Under the pieces are notes generated by a model. The model ran no database searches, was not told where the DNA came from, and saw only the letters and a program-made list of their open reading frames with translations. From the NCBI GenBank assembly GCA_963754265.1, contig CAVWFB010000009.1, positions 141,428-205,427 on the forward strand: a DNA stretch of 64,000 nt, in the 5' to 3' direction. The DNA comes from AC-32 sp963754265 (GTDB lineage: Bacteria; Actinomycetota; Thermoleophilia; Gaiellales; Gaiellaceae). The stretch's first letter is position 1, and each line of letters starts with the position of its first letter. Positions 43,751 through 52,748 of this stretch are shown in pieces. Made by a program: the position numbers and the translations under genes.

Positions 43751-45302
43751 CTAGCCGACGGCGGCCGCGCTGGCCGGGATCGCGACGGTGATTCGCGTTC
43801 CGCTGCCGTCGCGGCTCTCGAGCGCCATGGAGCCGCCCATGGCCTCGGCGCGGTCGCGCAGCCCTTCCAGGCCCGAGCCGGGCCGCTCGGCCGCGCCTCC
43901 GCGACCGTCGTCGAAGACGTCGATGCGGAGACTGTCGGGACCGGCGTGTGCCCGCACCTGGATCACCGAGGCTTCCGAGTACTTCTGCGCGTTGGCGATC
44001 GCCTCGGCGATGACGTAGTAGCCGACCGTCTCGGCGACCGTGTCCAACCGACCCGATGGAACCTCGAGCAACGTGACCGGAATGGTGGAGCGCAGCGCAA
44101 GGGACTTGATCGCCTCGCCGAGCCCAAGGTCGACGAGGACGCTCGGGTGGAGGCCGTGCGCGAGCTCCCGCAGCTCGTCCATCGCGAGCTGCAGCTCGCC
44201 CTCCGCCTCCTCCAGGAGCGCCGGGACGCGCTTGGGCTCTTCTCGGGCCGCGTCGACGGCTTCGCGAAGATTCAAGGCGAGCCACATCAGGCGGAGCTGC
44301 GCGCCGTCGTGGAGGTCGTGCTCGAGGCGCCGGCGGGCGTTGTCGGCCGCCGAGATGAGCCGCGACCGAGACCTGCTCAGGCGCGTAGCGATCTGCTCCC
44401 GCTCGCTGACGACTGCGGCAAGGCAGAGCGCCGAGAGGGCGGCGACCGCGATAAAAAGCTGCGCGTTGAGCACGCTGCGCGTGACCGACTCGAAGTGGAA
44501 CGGGCCTGTGTAGTGGGTGGTGTGCCAGACGGTGAAGAGGGCCGTCGTCGCAACGGCGATCGTCGCGCCGCGCTGGCCGAAGCGAAGCGCCGCCCACATA
44601 AACGTCGGGAAGACGAGGTACATCACCGGGTTCTCGCTCCGAGAGGCGAACTCGGCGAGGCCGACGATGGTCGTCAGCAAGAGCGCAGCCTCGAGGATGC
44701 GCTTCCGGGTCCAGTGCCGCGGCAACGGCCCGTACCAGGCGAGGGCCAGCGGGACGACGATCAGCGCGCCGGACGCGTCGCCGAGCCACCACGTCCGCCA
44801 GACCGTGGGTGCGGCGTCGCCGTGGACCACTCCTCCGGATAGGAGGGACGACACGCCGATCGTCGCGCTGACGGCGGCCCCCGCTGCGATGGCAACCACG
44901 ATCGCGCCGACTCCCTGGATGCTGTCGAGCGGTGATCCCCGCCGGACAAGCCGTCGCAACAGCACCGTCGCCAGGATCACTTCCAACATGTTTCCCACCG
45001 TCTGTCCGAGCGCGGATCCGATCGGGAGCGTGGAGTAGCTGTTCGCGAGGAGGTCTCCGATCAGGACGCCCGGCCAGAAACGCAGGCCGCCGAGGTAGAG
45101 GAAGGAGATTCCGACTGCCGACCGGGAGCCAGACGATCGCCGCCACCGGGCCGGAGAACTCCAGCACATAGCCCGTCTTCGCCCCGGCGTAGTAGAGGCC
45201 CGCCAAGGCCCCCACTCCCAGCAGATACCGCGCCGTGGGGTTGGCGAGCCGCTGACTCCACGTCCGGTCTCGAGGTTCGTGGGCAGCGATCGCCTCGCTC
45301 AC
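43751..45302 (-). CDS. MASE1 sensor histidine kinase (frameshifted as read)
   Basis: A NarL-type sensor kinase. The GTG at 45302 overlaps the response regulator 2 stop (GTGA) and encodes the start of a MASE1 membrane sensor (ARYLLGVGALAGLYYAGAKTGYVLEF). Near 45111-45119 the frame changes, and the rest of MASE1 (VGISFLYLGGLRFWPGVLIGD onward) is in another frame. One extra base explains this. The downstream frame has a HisKA_3 box (RRLEHDLHDGAQLRLMWLAL, with the phospho-His) and a HATPase_c domain (AEAIANAQKYS, DDGRGG, GSGLEGLRDRAEAMGG). It pairs with response regulator 2. Either it is a sequence error or the kinase is inactivated. Confidence 0.85.
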
Positions 45303-45970
45303 GAGGCCACCTCCTTCTCGCCGGTCAGGTAGAGCAGCGCGGCCTTCACGCGCCGGTTGACGTCGGAGGCCTCACCCAGGTCGAGCTTGAGAAAGATCCC
45401 GTTGATGTGCCGCTCGACGGCCCGTTTCGTGACCTCGAGCTTCGTCGCGATCCACGTATTGCTCCGCCCCTCGGCGATCATCGCGAGGATCTCTCGCTCG
45501 CGGGGCGTCAGCTTCTCCAGCCCCGGATCGTGTCTCGCGCGCGCGGAGACGAGCTTGTCGACGATGCGCGGATCGACCAGGGAGCGGCCGGCGACCACCT
45601 CCCGAAGCGCGCGAGCGAGCTCGTCCTCGTCCTTGATGCGCTCCTTGAGCAGGTAGGCCCGCTGGGTCGAGCCGTCCTGGAACAGGCTCATCGCGTACGA
45701 CGGCTCCGCGTGCTGGCTGAGCACGACCACGCCGACGTCGGGATGCGACGTCCGCAGCTCGCCCGCGAAGCGAATTCCCTCGTCGGTGTTCGTGGGCGGC
45801 ATCCGGATGTCGGTCACGACCGCGTCCGGCTTCTCGCGGTCGACCGTGATCCGAAGCTCGTCCAGATCCCCGCAGGCCGCCACGAGGTCGACGTCCTGAA
45901 TCGTCTCGAGCACGCGCGCGATGCCTTCCCGGGCGAGAAAGCTGTCGTCACCCAGAACGACGCGGATCAC
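45299..45970 (-). CDS. NarL/LuxR-family response regulator (2)
   Basis: A 223-residue response regulator. The receiver has GDD in VVLGDDSF, the phospho-acceptor in AVVTDIRMPP, Ser in VVLSQHAEP and Lys in YLLKERI. The HTH is LTPREREILAMIAEGRSNTWIATKLEVTKRAVERHINGIFLKL. The GTG at 45970 overlaps the stop of a five-codon mini-ORF (MGVEP) that starts 8 nt after TAGGCT. It forms an operon with the MASE1 kinase. Its targets are unknown, though it resembles regulators paired with MASE1/HisKA_3 kinases in other actinobacteria. Confidence 0.92.
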   Translation of the reverse strand: MIRVVLGDDSFLAREGIARVLETIQDVDLVAACGDLDELRITVDREKPDAVVTDIRMPPTNTDEGIRFAGELRTSHPDVGVVVLSQHAEPSYAMSLFQDGSTQRAYLLKERIKDEDELARALREVVAGRSLVDPRIVDKLVSARARHDPGLEKLTPREREILAMIAEGRSNTWIATKLEVTKRAVERHINGIFLKLDLGEASDVNRRVKAALLYLTGEKEVAS

Positions 45971-45998
45971 GGCTCGACGCCCATCGCGGCCAAGCCTA
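45968..45998 (-). promoter_or_regulatory. Promoter and leaderless mini-ORF before response regulator 2
   Basis: TAGGCT at 45998-45993 is followed by 8 nt and ATG GGC GTC GAG CCG TGA (45984-45967). Its stop overlaps the regulator GTG (GTGA). Translation of the regulator could depend on reinitiation after this five-residue peptide. Confidence 0.45.
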
Positions 45999-46388
45999 GG
46001 GCGGAGCCGGCTTCCGGCGGGTAACGAAGTGGTGTGATTCCCGCTCTCACGGCGTAAACCTCCCGGCAGAAACACGGCGGATTTCGCCCCTGAGGATCGC
46101 GCGATCGAGCGGCGTCAATCGAGAGCGGCGGTCGGAACCGAAAGCCTTGTGCCGCTGGCTGCTGGTGCGAGCGCGGCGTTGCACGTTTTCTTCTTCGGCA
46201 AGTATCGCAGCCGCCTCGTCGGGGAGCAAGACCGATCGGTTCAGGCTGATCTACGAACGTGGTGTTTTGCACGGTGCTAGCGCCGCGCCAGATCAGCGGA
46301 TCCCCGAATGACGGATGGAACGCCTCGGCGGATACTCGGTGCTGCAGACGTTTGCCAGTCCTCCCCCAGCAGGAGGCCCTATCCCCGA
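45999..46388. other. Intergenic region of 390 bp
   Basis: The gap between response regulator 2 and the MalT-like regulator gene. It looks less GC-rich than its surroundings. A minus-strand frame at 46047-46229 (TTG start, 60 residues, beginning MLPDEAAAILAEEENVQ) exists but matches nothing I know and has no good ribosome site. The 12-mer ATCCCCGAATGA occurs at 46300 and again at 46381, the second spanning the regulator start. Confidence 0.4.
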
Positions 46389-48683
46389 ATGAAACCGCGG
46401 CTGCCCTTCGACGTGGTGGAATCCAAGGTCCGCGTTCCGCAGGTCCCGGCCAGGACGGTGTCGCGCACCGCGCTCGTGAACCGGCTTCGCGCTGCCGGCG
46501 CATTTCCGCTCGTGCTGGTCGTGGCGCCGGCCGGCTACGGGAAGACGACGCTGCTCTCGCAGTGGGCCGCCCGCGACGCCCGCGCGTTCGCCTGGGTCTC
46601 GATCGACGAGCAGGACAACGAGCCCGTTGCGTTTCTGAGGCACGTGGCGGCGGCGCTCGACAGCATCGAGCCGATCGACCCGCGGGCGCTCGAGCCGCTC
46701 GCGCTCGAGGACGGATCCGTCCGGACGAAGGCCTTGCCCCGCCTCGCCAATGCGCTGAGCCGCCGCGAGTCGCCCTTCGTCCTGGTGCTGGACGGCGCAG
46801 ATGCGCTCACGCGCGACTCGATCTCGACGCTGACAGCGCTCCTGGAGCACATTCCGGCCGGGTCGATGATCGCACTCGCCGGCCGTGTCACGCCGAATCT
46901 CCCGGTCGCCGCGCTCAGGGCGCGTGGCCCCCTGCTCGAGATCGGCGCGTACGAGCTTGCGCTGAGCCGCCGCGAGGCCGAGATCCTGCTGCGGGCCGCG
47001 CACGTGGAGCTCGAGGACGTCGAGATCAACGCGCTCCTCGAGCGCACCGAGGGGTGGCCGACCGGCCTCTACCTCGCGGCCCTGGCGTCGCGCGACCCGA
47101 ACTGCGGCGAGAACGCCGAGCTGCCGCATGTCCTCACGGTCGGCGGTGACGACCGCTACTTCGCCGACTACTTCCGCTCCGAGTACCTGTCGCGCCTGAC
47201 CCCGGACCGCCTGACGTTCCTTCGCCGCACCTCGGTGCTCGAGGCGATGTCCGGCCCGCTCTGCGACGCCGTCCTGGAGCGCAAGGAGTCGGCAGTCGAA
47301 CTCGCTTCGATCGAGGCTGCCAACCTCTTCGTCGTCCCGCTCGACCGCCGCCGCGGCTGGTACCGCTATCACCACCTGTTCCGCGACCTGCTCAGACGAG
47401 AGCTCGAGGATCGCGAGCCGGAGCTCGTGCCGCTGCTCAACCAGCGAGCCGCCGACTGGTTCGAAGAGCAGGGGGATGCCGAGTCCACGCTCGACTACTC
47501 GTACGCGGCCGGCAACGCCGACAGCGCCGCCCGGATTCTGAGCTCGATCGCCATGCCCATGTCCTCGAGCGGTCGCGTGACGGCCGTCGAGACCTGGCTC
47601 GACCACTTCGACGACGAGACTCAGCTACGGCGTTACCCCGCGGTCGCCCTGGAGGGGTCGCGCATCCACGCCTTCCGCGGGCGCGCAGAGACGGCCGAGG
47701 AATGGCTGGCGGCTGCCGAGCGAGGCACGCCGAAGAACGGCAAGGGCGCCGCTACGCGGGCGTGCATCGACGTCCTGCGCGGAGCGATGTGCGCGGACGG
47801 GCCGGAAGGGATGCTGAAGAAGACCGACTCGGCACTCGCTGCGCTCCCGCCCGACCATCCCTGGCAGCCGTGGGCGCTGGTCGTGAACGGGACCGCCCAT
47901 CTCCTCCTTGGCGACGACGACCGCGCCGACAGCGTGCTGGCGTCGGCCGCCGAGGCCTCGGACCGCACCGGCCGGGCCGAGAGCCGCGCTCTGGCACTCA
48001 GCGAGCGCTCCCTGCTCGCCGCGGGGCACGACGACGACGGAGCCGAGATGCTGGCTCTGGAGGCCCACCGCCTGATCGAGGAGCGCGAGCTCGACGGCTA
48101 CCCGACCAGCGCCCTCGATCTGGCCGCCACGGCCCGCGCGCTTCTGCGGCACGGGCGCTGGGACGAAGCGCGCAGGCAGCTGACGATCACCCAGGGGCTC
48201 GCGCCGAGCCTGACCCACGCGATCCCCTGGCTCTCCGTCCAGGTGCGTCTCGAGCTCGGCCGCGCCTACGTGACCTTGCGGGACCACAACGGTGCGCGGG
48301 CGCTGCTCGCCGAGGCCCGAGAGATCCTGGAGGTGCGGCCCTCGCTCGGAGTCCTGGGCGAGCAGGTCGCGGCGCTCGAAGCGGAGATCGAGGCGATACC
48401 GCAGGCCACTGCGGCGGGCGGCTCGGGCCTCACACCGGCCGAGCTTCGCCTTCTCCCGCTCCTTTCGACCCACCACTCGTTCCGCGAGATCGGCGAGCGC
48501 CTGTTCGTCTCGCGCAACACGATCAAGACCCAGGCGATCTCCGTCTACCGCAAGCTCGGCGTCTCGAGCCGCAGCGACGCGATCACCAGGGCGCGCGAGC
48601 TCGGGCTCGTCGTAGGCTCAACGGACGCCGCCGAGTCGATCGCCGGTCGACGCTCAGCCTGTCGCCTCCTGACCTACGCCTAG
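46389..48683 (+). CDS. Large MalT-like LuxR-family (LAL) regulator
   Basis: A 764-residue STAND-type regulator. The N-terminus has FDVVESKVRVPQVPARTVSRTALVNRL and the Walker A motif VAPAGYGKTTLLSQWA (about residues 45-60). An NTPase domain with LVLDGAD follows (Walker B region). The middle is TPR-like (EEWLAAAERG, GARALLAEAREILEV). The C-terminal LuxR HTH starts at LTPAELRLLPLLSTHHSFREIGERLFVSRNTIKTQAISVYRKLGV. Family members bind ATP and an inducer, then activate target promoters. I chose ATG at 46389; an in-frame ATG at 46308 is possible. Its TAG interlocks with the next gene's TAG on CTAG. Confidence 0.9.
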   Translation: MKPRLPFDVVESKVRVPQVPARTVSRTALVNRLRAAGAFPLVLVVAPAGYGKTTLLSQWAARDARAFAWVSIDEQDNEPVAFLRHVAAALDSIEPIDPRALEPLALEDGSVRTKALPRLANALSRRESPFVLVLDGADALTRDSISTLTALLEHIPAGSMIALAGRVTPNLPVAALRARGPLLEIGAYELALSRREAEILLRAAHVELEDVEINALLERTEGWPTGLYLAALASRDPNCGENAELPHVLTVGGDDRYFADYFRSEYLSRLTPDRLTFLRRTSVLEAMSGPLCDAVLERKESAVELASIEAANLFVVPLDRRRGWYRYHHLFRDLLRRELEDREPELVPLLNQRAADWFEEQGDAESTLDYSYAAGNADSAARILSSIAMPMSSSGRVTAVETWLDHFDDETQLRRYPAVALEGSRIHAFRGRAETAEEWLAAAERGTPKNGKGAATRACIDVLRGAMCADGPEGMLKKTDSALAALPPDHPWQPWALVVNGTAHLLLGDDDRADSVLASAAEASDRTGRAESRALALSERSLLAAGHDDDGAEMLALEAHRLIEERELDGYPTSALDLAATARALLRHGRWDEARRQLTITQGLAPSLTHAIPWLSVQVRLELGRAYVTLRDHNGARALLAEAREILEVRPSLGVLGEQVAALEAEIEAIPQATAAGGSGLTPAELRLLPLLSTHHSFREIGERLFVSRNTIKTQAISVYRKLGVSSRSDAITRARELGLVVGSTDAAESIAGRRSACRLLTYA

Positions 48684-48895
48684 GCGTCCAGGTCCGCGTA
48701 CTCGTTTGCCTTCCTGCGGTCGTAGAACCAGCCGAAGGCCAGCAGAATCACGAAGAAGAACAGCAGCGCTCCGAAGACGCCCCACCTGTACCACGCCGCG
48801 TCGACCAGCAAGAACAGCAGCAGGGCTGCGATGCCGAACACGATGACCAGGCCGATCAGCTTTAGCCAGAATTTCGCTCCGAGGTCGTCGTTCAC
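48680..48895 (-). CDS. Small two-span membrane protein
   Basis: A 71-residue protein: a short polar N-terminus (VNDDLGAKFWLKL), two hydrophobic helices (about residues 11-30 and 36-55) and a charged tail (YDRRKANEYADLDA). The GTG at 48895 has an AAAGGAG site with good spacing. No family is recognised. It lies 79 bp downstream of the AI-2E family transporter gene on the same strand and may be cotranscribed with it. Its stop shares CTAG with the convergent MalT-like gene. Confidence 0.7.
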   Translation of the reverse strand: MNDDLGAKFWLKLIGLVIVFGIAALLLFLLVDAAWYRWGVFGALLFFFVILLAFGWFYDRRKANEYADLDA

Positions 48896-48974
48896 GTCCG
48901 CTCCTTTGCGTCGATCCTCTCGATCGTCACGCCTACCTTGACACACGGCATCGTCCGAACCGGATGATGCAAGG

Positions 48975-50174
48975 CTAGGCGGGCACGATCGGCGCGTCCG
49001 GCGGCGCTTCGGGAGCGGGCTCCGAGCCTCCCTCTTCCACAGCGGCCGCGGCGCGGGCCCTCGCGAGGTCACGCATGATGTGAACGACGGCGGAGGCGAG
49101 CGGAGCCGCCAGCACGAGCCCGAGCATTCCGAAGACGCAACCGGCGCCGATCGTGAGCACGAGCACGGCGAGCGGGTGGAGGTCTAGCGCGGAGCCCATC
49201 GCGAACGGCTGGACGATGTTCTGCAGCAGCCCGTTCGCCAGGATCACGACCACGAGCATGATCAGCGCGACGGTGGTTCCCTTCGCGCCGAGCGCGATCA
49301 GGACGGCGAAGGCGCCTGCCACGAACGCGCCTACGTACGGGACGTAGGCAGTCACGAACGTGACGACCCCGATCGTGCCGGCGAGCGGCACGCCGAGCGC
49401 GAGCGAAGCCAGCCCGACCACGACGCCGTTGAAGGCTGCCACGATCGTGACGCCGAGGAAGTAACCCCGCAGCGACCTGATGATCCCACCGGTGATCAGC
49501 TGCGCCACCGGGGGCGGAACGCCCAGGTGGCGGTCGACCCAGCGTCGCATCGACGGCCCGTCCTTCAGGAGGAAGAACAGCGTCAGGAGCGTGAACGAGA
49601 GGGCGAAGGCGAGGGAGGTGAGCCCCGCGATGCCGTTGATCACTCCTTTCGTGAGCGTCGAGATGATCTTCGGGACATCGGCTTTGACTTCCGAATTCAC
49701 GCTCGAGGAGCCGGAGTCGTCGACCCCGACATCCTCCAGCCACCCGGCAGCCTTGTCGGCGCCCGCCGACGCGTTTTCCGAGATCGCACCTTTCTGGGAA
49801 GTGATCCCGCCGATCACGATCACGAACACGAACGCCGCGACCGCGGCCAGCCCAAGCAGGACGAGCCCGGCGGCCGCGGCGCGGGGCATGTGGCGTTGCA
49901 GCACCCCGACGATCGGCATCGAGACCGTCGCCACGATCGTCCCGGCCACCACCGGACCGACGATCGTGTAAGTCGCACCGAGCAGCCAGACGAGCCCGGC
50001 CACGAGCACGAAGAAACCGACGAGGAGCCACGAGGTCCTGCCGAGGTCTCGCAGCCAGCGCGGAGCAGCGAACGCGGTCGCGAGCTCGCCCGCCTCGGTC
50101 GCCGCGAGCTCGAACGGCGCAGGCTCCGCCCCGGCGTGGTGATCCTTCCGCCTCAGGTGCCTCCGGAAGTCCAC
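48975..50174 (-). CDS. AI-2E family transporter (PF01594)
   Basis: A 399-residue membrane protein of the UPF0118/AI-2E exporter family. It has an N-terminal hydrophobic block (SWLLVGFFVLVAGLVWLLGATYTIVGPVVAGTIVATV), a cytoplasmic or extracellular helical segment (about residues 150-190), and the family-conserved C-terminal block (AYVPYVGAFVAGAFAVLIAL, NGLLQNIVQPFAMGSALDLHPLAVLVLTIGAG). Members export autoinducer 2 in some bacteria or exchange Na+(Li+)/H+ in others, so the substrate is uncertain. The GTG at 50174 shares its G with the stop of an upstream 22-codon ORF (TAGTG). Confidence 0.9.
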   Translation of the reverse strand: MDFRRHLRRKDHHAGAEPAPFELAATEAGELATAFAAPRWLRDLGRTSWLLVGFFVLVAGLVWLLGATYTIVGPVVAGTIVATVSMPIVGVLQRHMPRAAAAGLVLLGLAAVAAFVFVIVIGGITSQKGAISENASAGADKAAGWLEDVGVDDSGSSSVNSEVKADVPKIISTLTKGVINGIAGLTSLAFALSFTLLTLFFLLKDGPSMRRWVDRHLGVPPPVAQLITGGIIRSLRGYFLGVTIVAAFNGVVVGLASLALGVPLAGTIGVVTFVTAYVPYVGAFVAGAFAVLIALGAKGTTVALIMLVVVILANGLLQNIVQPFAMGSALDLHPLAVLVLTIGAGCVFGMLGLVLAAPLASAVVHIMRDLARARAAAAVEEGGSEPAPEAPPDAPIVPA

Positions 50175-50242
50175 TACATGCTCAGCTCGGCTATCGCGTC
50201 ACCGATCAGCTTGAAGCCGAGGATAAGGAGGGGGACGGACAT
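50174..50242 (-). CDS. Putative 22-residue ORF coupled to the AI-2E transporter gene
   Basis: On the minus strand an ATG at 50242 opens MSVPLLILGFKLIGDAIAELSM, whose TAG overlaps the transporter GTG by one base. The peptide is hydrophobic and amphipathic. There is no strong ribosome site. The exact overlap suggests reinitiation coupling or a tiny membrane partner. It could also be chance. Confidence 0.35.
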   Translation of the reverse strand: MSVPLLILGFKLIGDAIAELSM

Positions 50243-50369
50243 GGTCGCCGGATTCGAGCCCGGGCATCGTCCGGAGGGGGTGATGTCCACAGGGGCCGAC
50301 CGGGCGATCCCATTTCATCCGGTCGGCATGACGGTCTGCGGGACGTAGCGCTGGACACTTGTTCTGGAA

Positions 50370-50861
50370 GTGAGCGGGACCACCGATCCTCAGGTCGAGC
50401 GGATCGACGCGCTGTTCGTCCAGAGCGCGACGGCTTTCTCCAGCGACGCCGGGACGATCACGCTCCATGGGGTCGCGGACTCGACCGTGTACTTCGCAGA
50501 CCGGCCGCGACGCGAGATCGGCCACATCCCGTCTCGGCGCTTCGTCGAGCTGTGGGAAACCGGCGCCAACAGCTTCGCGATCGACCCGCCGAATGCCGTG
50601 CTGTCCTTCCTCGACGACAACGGAGGTGCGCCCGAGGACGCCGTGGTCGTCCTGCGGGAGCCCCGGCTCGAGGACGGGACTCTTTCCTACACCGTCGAGA
50701 TGCTGGAGGGGACCCTCCCGCGGAGCTCGGGCCCGTGCACCCTCTTCATCGACGTGTTCGGCCGCCAGCTGGCTCCGGCCTCGGGAGCGGGCGAGCAGCG
50801 CCGGGCCATGGCGAAGCTCGGTTTAGCGCGGACCGAGGCCGCCGTCGTCCGGAGACGCTGA
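50370..50861 (+). CDS. Conserved hypothetical protein
   Basis: A 163-residue soluble-looking protein from GTG at 50370. The core reads like an uncharacterised bacterial family: STVYFADRPRREIGHI, FVELWETGANSFAIDPPNAVLSFLDD, then VVVLREPRLEDGTLSYTVEMLEGTLP. In other bacteria this family often carries a signal peptide, but here none is obvious in the first 25 residues. The function is unknown. Its 3' end overlaps the convergent flippase-like gene by 39 bp. The 127-bp gap before it (50243-50369) holds no recognised gene. Confidence 0.72.
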   Translation: MSGTTDPQVERIDALFVQSATAFSSDAGTITLHGVADSTVYFADRPRREIGHIPSRRFVELWETGANSFAIDPPNAVLSFLDDNGGAPEDAVVVLREPRLEDGTLSYTVEMLEGTLPRSSGPCTLFIDVFGRQLAPASGAGEQRRAMAKLGLARTEAAVVRRR

Positions 50862-51912
50862 GGCAACCGCAGGCCGGCGCTGCCGGCGCCAGGTGAGGCC
50901 GGCCGCAGCCCCGAGCGCGAGCGTCGGCACGATCGTCAGGAAGCGGTACAAGAGCACGGCCGCCACGACGCCGGCGTTGTTGCCGCCGAAGCCGACGAGC
51001 ACGGAGGTCAAGCCCAGCTCGACGACCCCGAGCCCGCCAGGCGTGATCGGGATCGAGCCGAGCACGCGCGCGAGCGACCAGCCCGCGAACGCCTCGACCA
51101 CGGTCACCTGGTCGGGGCCGACGTCGAGCGCGCGCAGGCACGCGAGCAGCACGAGGAACACGGACAGCTGGCCTGCCAGCGTCGCGAGCGTGAGCACGTG
51201 CCATCTCCGGCGCAGCAGCCCAATCGCGCGGTTGCGGAAGTGGACGAAGCTCTCTCCCGTCCAGCCGACGGGCCCGCGGCGGACGAGCCCGCAGGGCCCG
51301 GTTCACCACCCGCGCAGCAAAATCGCCGACCCTCCGCGCCATCTTCGAGCTCGAAAGCGCCGCGGCGAAGGCCGCCGCCACGGTCACGAACACGGCGAGC
51401 CCGATGATGGCGACCGTCTGCAGGGCGGCGCCGCTGCCGCCGGTGAGGGTGAGCAGCGCGAGGGCGATCGCCGGGAAGCCGAGGATCGCCAGCTGGTTCC
51501 AGATCCCGGTGAGCGTGACCGCCAGCGCCACCTCGTCGGCGTGGAAGCCCCAGGCCAGCAGCATCGCGGCCGAGACCCCGACTCCCACGACCGGCCCTCC
51601 CGGTGCGAGGTACGTCCCCGCCGTCGAGGCCTGCGTCACGGTCTCCGCCTGCAGGAAGCGAAGACCGGGAAGCGCCGCCATCCAGGGCGGGGCGAACGTG
51701 ACGATGTTCAGCAGGACGGTCGCGAGCAAGATCCCGACCCACGCCCACGAGAGCATCTTCACCTGGTCCCAGACCGCGCCGTAGTTGGCGAACTGCGGGA
51801 GCACGAAGACGAAGGTCCCCACGATCACCGCGACGGCCACGCCACCCCCGATGCCGCGTTTCAGCCAGGGTTTCCAGCCTCGGCCCCCCGATTGCTTGGC
51901 CTCGACGTTCAG
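50823..51912 (-). CDS. UPF0104/lysylphosphatidylglycerol synthase-like membrane protein (frameshifted as read)
   Basis: A flippase-like integral membrane protein of the LPG_synthase_TM (UPF0104) family. The N-terminal part has LSWAWVGILLATVLLNIVTFAPPWMAALPGLRF and STAGTYLAPGGPVVGVGVSAAMLLAWGF. The C-terminal part (FVHFRNRAIGLLRRRWHVLTLATLAGQL, SIPITPGGLGVVELGLTSVL) lies in another frame. The switch occurs at 51288-51290, where one extra C explains it. A start is hard to place: CTG at 51912 overlaps the preceding stop, and GTG at 51840 is the first standard start. It follows the metallo-beta-lactamase-fold gene. Confidence 0.82.
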
Positions 51913-52694
51913 CGAACCGTCCCGAAGCCGAGCGTCTCGCCGATCCCGAGCACACGCACCTCGACCTCTGGCGCGACCTCGGCGGCGGCCGCGGCGAACT
52001 CTCTCGCCGGCCGGTCGCCGAGCGGCGCTCCGAACGGCGTCCGGTAGGTGCCCCAGTGGACCGGCACGGCGACCTTGGGGCGCAGGAGCTTCAGCGCTTC
52101 GGCCGCCCGGCCCGGGTCGAGATGTCCGGCCGGGAGCCTCGCCCCCCACCCGCTGACAGGGAGGATCGCGACGTCAAGAGGGGCGAGCTCGGCCATGCCT
52201 TCGAAGATGTCCGTGTCGCCGGCGAAGTAGACCCGCCTCGAGCCCTCGACGACGAAGCCGAGCGCCGCCGAAGGCGCGGTGAGCGGCCAGCGCCTCGACT
52301 CATGCTCGGCATGCGTGACCCGGATCGCCACTCCCCCGAGCTCGAGCATTTCTCCGGCCGAGGCTTCGAGCACGTGCTCGAAGCCTCGCCGCCGCAGGAG
52401 CTCTCCGACGCCGGTCGGGACGACGACCGGCACCGACCGGCCCAGACGGCCGAGCGACGAGAGGTCGAGATGGTCGAAATGGGCGTGGGAGACGAGGATC
52501 CCGTCGAGCGCGCCGAGCGAGCTTGGGTCGACCGCGGCCTTCCGGCGAAGGTGCCAGACCCGTCGCCGTAAAACGGGATCGGTCACGAGGCGCGTGCCGT
52601 CGAGTTCGATCAGGACGCTACTGTGCCCCAGCCAGGTGAGCCCGCTCAGAGCACGGATCGAACACCCCGCTGCGGCCGGGTTCATCACCCCCAT
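51909..52694 (-). CDS. Metallo-beta-lactamase-fold hydrolase (UlaG/L-ascorbate-lactonase-like)
   Basis: A 261-residue MBL-fold protein. It starts with LTWLGHSSVLIELDGTRLVTDP, then the metal motif SHAHFDHLD (HxHxDH), GLTH-like VTHAEHESRRWP, the Asp ligand in VYFAGDTDIFEGM and a final His in VPVHWGTY. This pattern is typical of UlaG/YtnP-like or Zn-dependent hydrolases acting on lactones or phosphodiesters. Start is ATG at 52694 or 52685. It diverges from the phosphodiesterase fusion gene. The substrate is unknown. Confidence 0.88.
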   Translation of the reverse strand: MGVMNPAAAGCSIRALSGLTWLGHSSVLIELDGTRLVTDPVLRRRVWHLRRKAAVDPSSLGALDGILVSHAHFDHLDLSSLGRLGRSVPVVVPTGVGELLRRRGFEHVLEASAGEMLELGGVAIRVTHAEHESRRWPLTAPSAALGFVVEGSRRVYFAGDTDIFEGMAELAPLDVAILPVSGWGARLPAGHLDPGRAAEALKLLRPKVAVPVHWGTYRTPFGAPLGDRPAREFAAAAAEVAPEVEVRVLGIGETLGFGTVR

Positions 52695-52736
52695 CGGATG
52701 AGGCCCGCCCGAGGGCGCCGCGAAAGAATCCGGATC

Positions 52737-52742
52737 TAGCAT
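52737..52742 (+). promoter_or_regulatory. Putative -10 element of the holin-phosphodiesterase gene
   Basis: TAGCAT followed by 6 nt and the ATG at 52749. Spacing is one base shorter than the best leaderless cases. Confidence 0.35.
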
Positions 52743-52748
52743 CCGGCC

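Noticed and set aside
46047..46229. A 60-residue minus-strand protein upstream of response regulator 2
   Set aside because: It has no ribosome site, no family match and weak coding character, so it is only mentioned under the intergenic region.
50225..50260. tRNA-like T-arm (GATTCGAGC context)
   Set aside because: The flanking bases do not form a T-stem, and no anticodon or acceptor arm can be drawn around it.
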